A stretch of 7,000 nt of DNA from WTAW01 sp964406575. GTDB lineage: Bacteria; Acidobacteriota; Aminicenantia; Aminicenantales; Aminicenantaceae. The stretch spans positions 1-7,000 of the forward strand of contig CAYOSH010000079.1 in assembly GCA_964406575.1 (NCBI GenBank), given 5' to 3'. Under the pieces are notes generated by a model. That model worked only from the letters and a program-made list of their open reading frames with translations, did no database searches and was not told the DNA's origin. The stretch's first letter is position 1. Each line of letters starts with the position of its first letter. Positions 6,391-7,000 of this stretch are shown in pieces. The position numbers and the translations under genes were made by a program.

Positions 6391-6861
6391 AACCGCTTAG
6401 AATGTGTTTTTTGGTGCCATAATAGCTGTTCTAAGTTGAATATCGGACATATTTTTTTGCTCTATTCATTTATTATCAATAAGTTATGTCAGCCAAAGGA
6501 CATTATTACCACCCAAAATTTCAACTGGAAGGATACTTGGAGTTTCAAGTTCGGTACTGAATATTTCGTTAAGGATACGGTATCTATCAGAGGTGGATAT
6601 GCCAATCATCAAAGTCCATCGCCGGATGAGACACTCAACCCTATTTTCCCTGCGCTTCCCCAACAAATCATATCCTTAGGGATCGGATACGACGGCCCGA
6701 TGCGGTCGATCACCGACCAATCTTTGATGGGAAAACTTGCTTTTGATGCCTTTATCCAGTATGTGATTTCAGGAAATCGAACATCCACTCTTCCGGACTA
6801 TACTTTTTCCTACTCTGGGAACTATTTCATCCTGGGCTTCGGCGTGGGCTTGAATTTCTAA
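6367..6861 (+). pseudogene. FadL/OMPP1-type outer-membrane protein, C-terminal fragment
   Basis: The open frame has 164 codons, but only residues 51-164 (from about 6517) look like real protein. They match the C-terminal beta-barrel of the FadL/OMPP1/TodX family of long-chain fatty acid and hydrocarbon channels: NFNWKDTWSFKFGTEY, then VSIRGGYANHQSPSPDETLNP, FPALPQQIISLGIGYDG and a final strand FILGFGVGLNF ending in phenylalanine, as the BAM recognition signal needs. Full members have roughly 400-450 residues, so about three quarters is missing, including signal peptide, plug and most strands. Residues 1-50 are cysteine-rich and unlike the family; the ATG itself lies in repeat copy D, and there is no ribosome site or signal peptide. 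I read it as a 5'-truncated pseudogene, damaged along with the adjacent insertion sequence. The 3' end is intact. A new chimeric gene is possible but unlikely. Confidence 0.75.
6484..6498 (+). repeat. 15-bp direct repeat, right copy
   Basis: TTATGTCAGCCAAAG, identical to 1-15. It sits about 20 bp before the point where recognisable FadL-family sequence begins, so it is close to the breakpoint of the truncated gene. It follows an AT-rich stretch of about 90 bp (6395-6483) that I cannot assign to anything. Confidence 0.5.
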
Positions 6862-7000
6862 GAAACAGGTTTTAGATGTGTTCATCAGTCAAAAGCATGC
6901 CGCCCTTAAGGTAGCTGAAAAAAACTCCATCACATATTGAAAAAGCAGGGAATACACATACAATTGCGATTGTCCGATCGATGGAAGCATCCTTATTTCC

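Noticed and set aside
6862..7000. Search for a gene start, terminator or RNA gene at the right end
   Set aside because: Only short frames of fewer than 30 codons and no hairpin with a T-run; nothing supportable. I also saw no tRNA, rRNA or CRISPR-type array anywhere in the window.

Overview
The window reads as a piece of a Gram-negative, non-model bacterial genome. A FadL-type outer-membrane barrel fragment and a secreted DUF4397 protein imply an outer membrane. The promoters look like sigma-70 type (TTGATA/TTGAAG with 17-18 bp spacers) rather than the Bacteroidota TAnnTTTG type. The 806-residue two-unit FtsX/MacB permease is of the kind that is expanded in Candidatus Aminicenantes and other Acidobacteriota-like lineages and in Bacteroidota. 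I favour an Aminicenantes-like organism; this is inference from protein style, not a proven placement.

Layout. Bases 1-194 are AT-rich and hold a possible promoter that overlaps a short GTCCCCC repeat. A large ABC-transporter permease (195-2615, +) follows. After a 218-bp gap with a good promoter and ribosome binding site comes a secreted DUF4397 protein (2834-3610, +). It converges on a membrane-anchored aspartyl protease (3695-5524, -). The 84 bp between them is filled by two copies of the repeat, framed by an 8-bp inverted repeat. Upstream of the protease on the same strand is a stand-alone CheY-like response regulator (5600-6022, -) with its own promoter; a 20-codon reading frame overlaps its stop and fills most of the gap to the protease. 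The right end is decayed: a 5' remnant of an IS4-type (DUF4372) transposase (6102-6230, -), a fourth repeat copy, then the C-terminal part of a FadL/OMPP1-type barrel whose first 50 codons are not family sequence. I see no gene in 6862-7000.

How the parts relate. The intact genes are envelope and signalling functions: lipid/efflux-type permease, secreted beta protein, envelope protease, response regulator. Nothing in the sequence ties them into one pathway, except that regulator and protease may share a transcript. The most distinctive signal is the dispersed motif with core TGTCCCCCGAAT, which occupies three intergenic or gene-broken sites (four copies) and resembles REP-type elements mobilised by Y1 (RAYT) transposases. 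It appears to have supplied a promoter -10 at one site and a false start codon at another. I did not find a convincing new multi-gene system; the interest lies in the repeats, the broken genes and the protease architecture.
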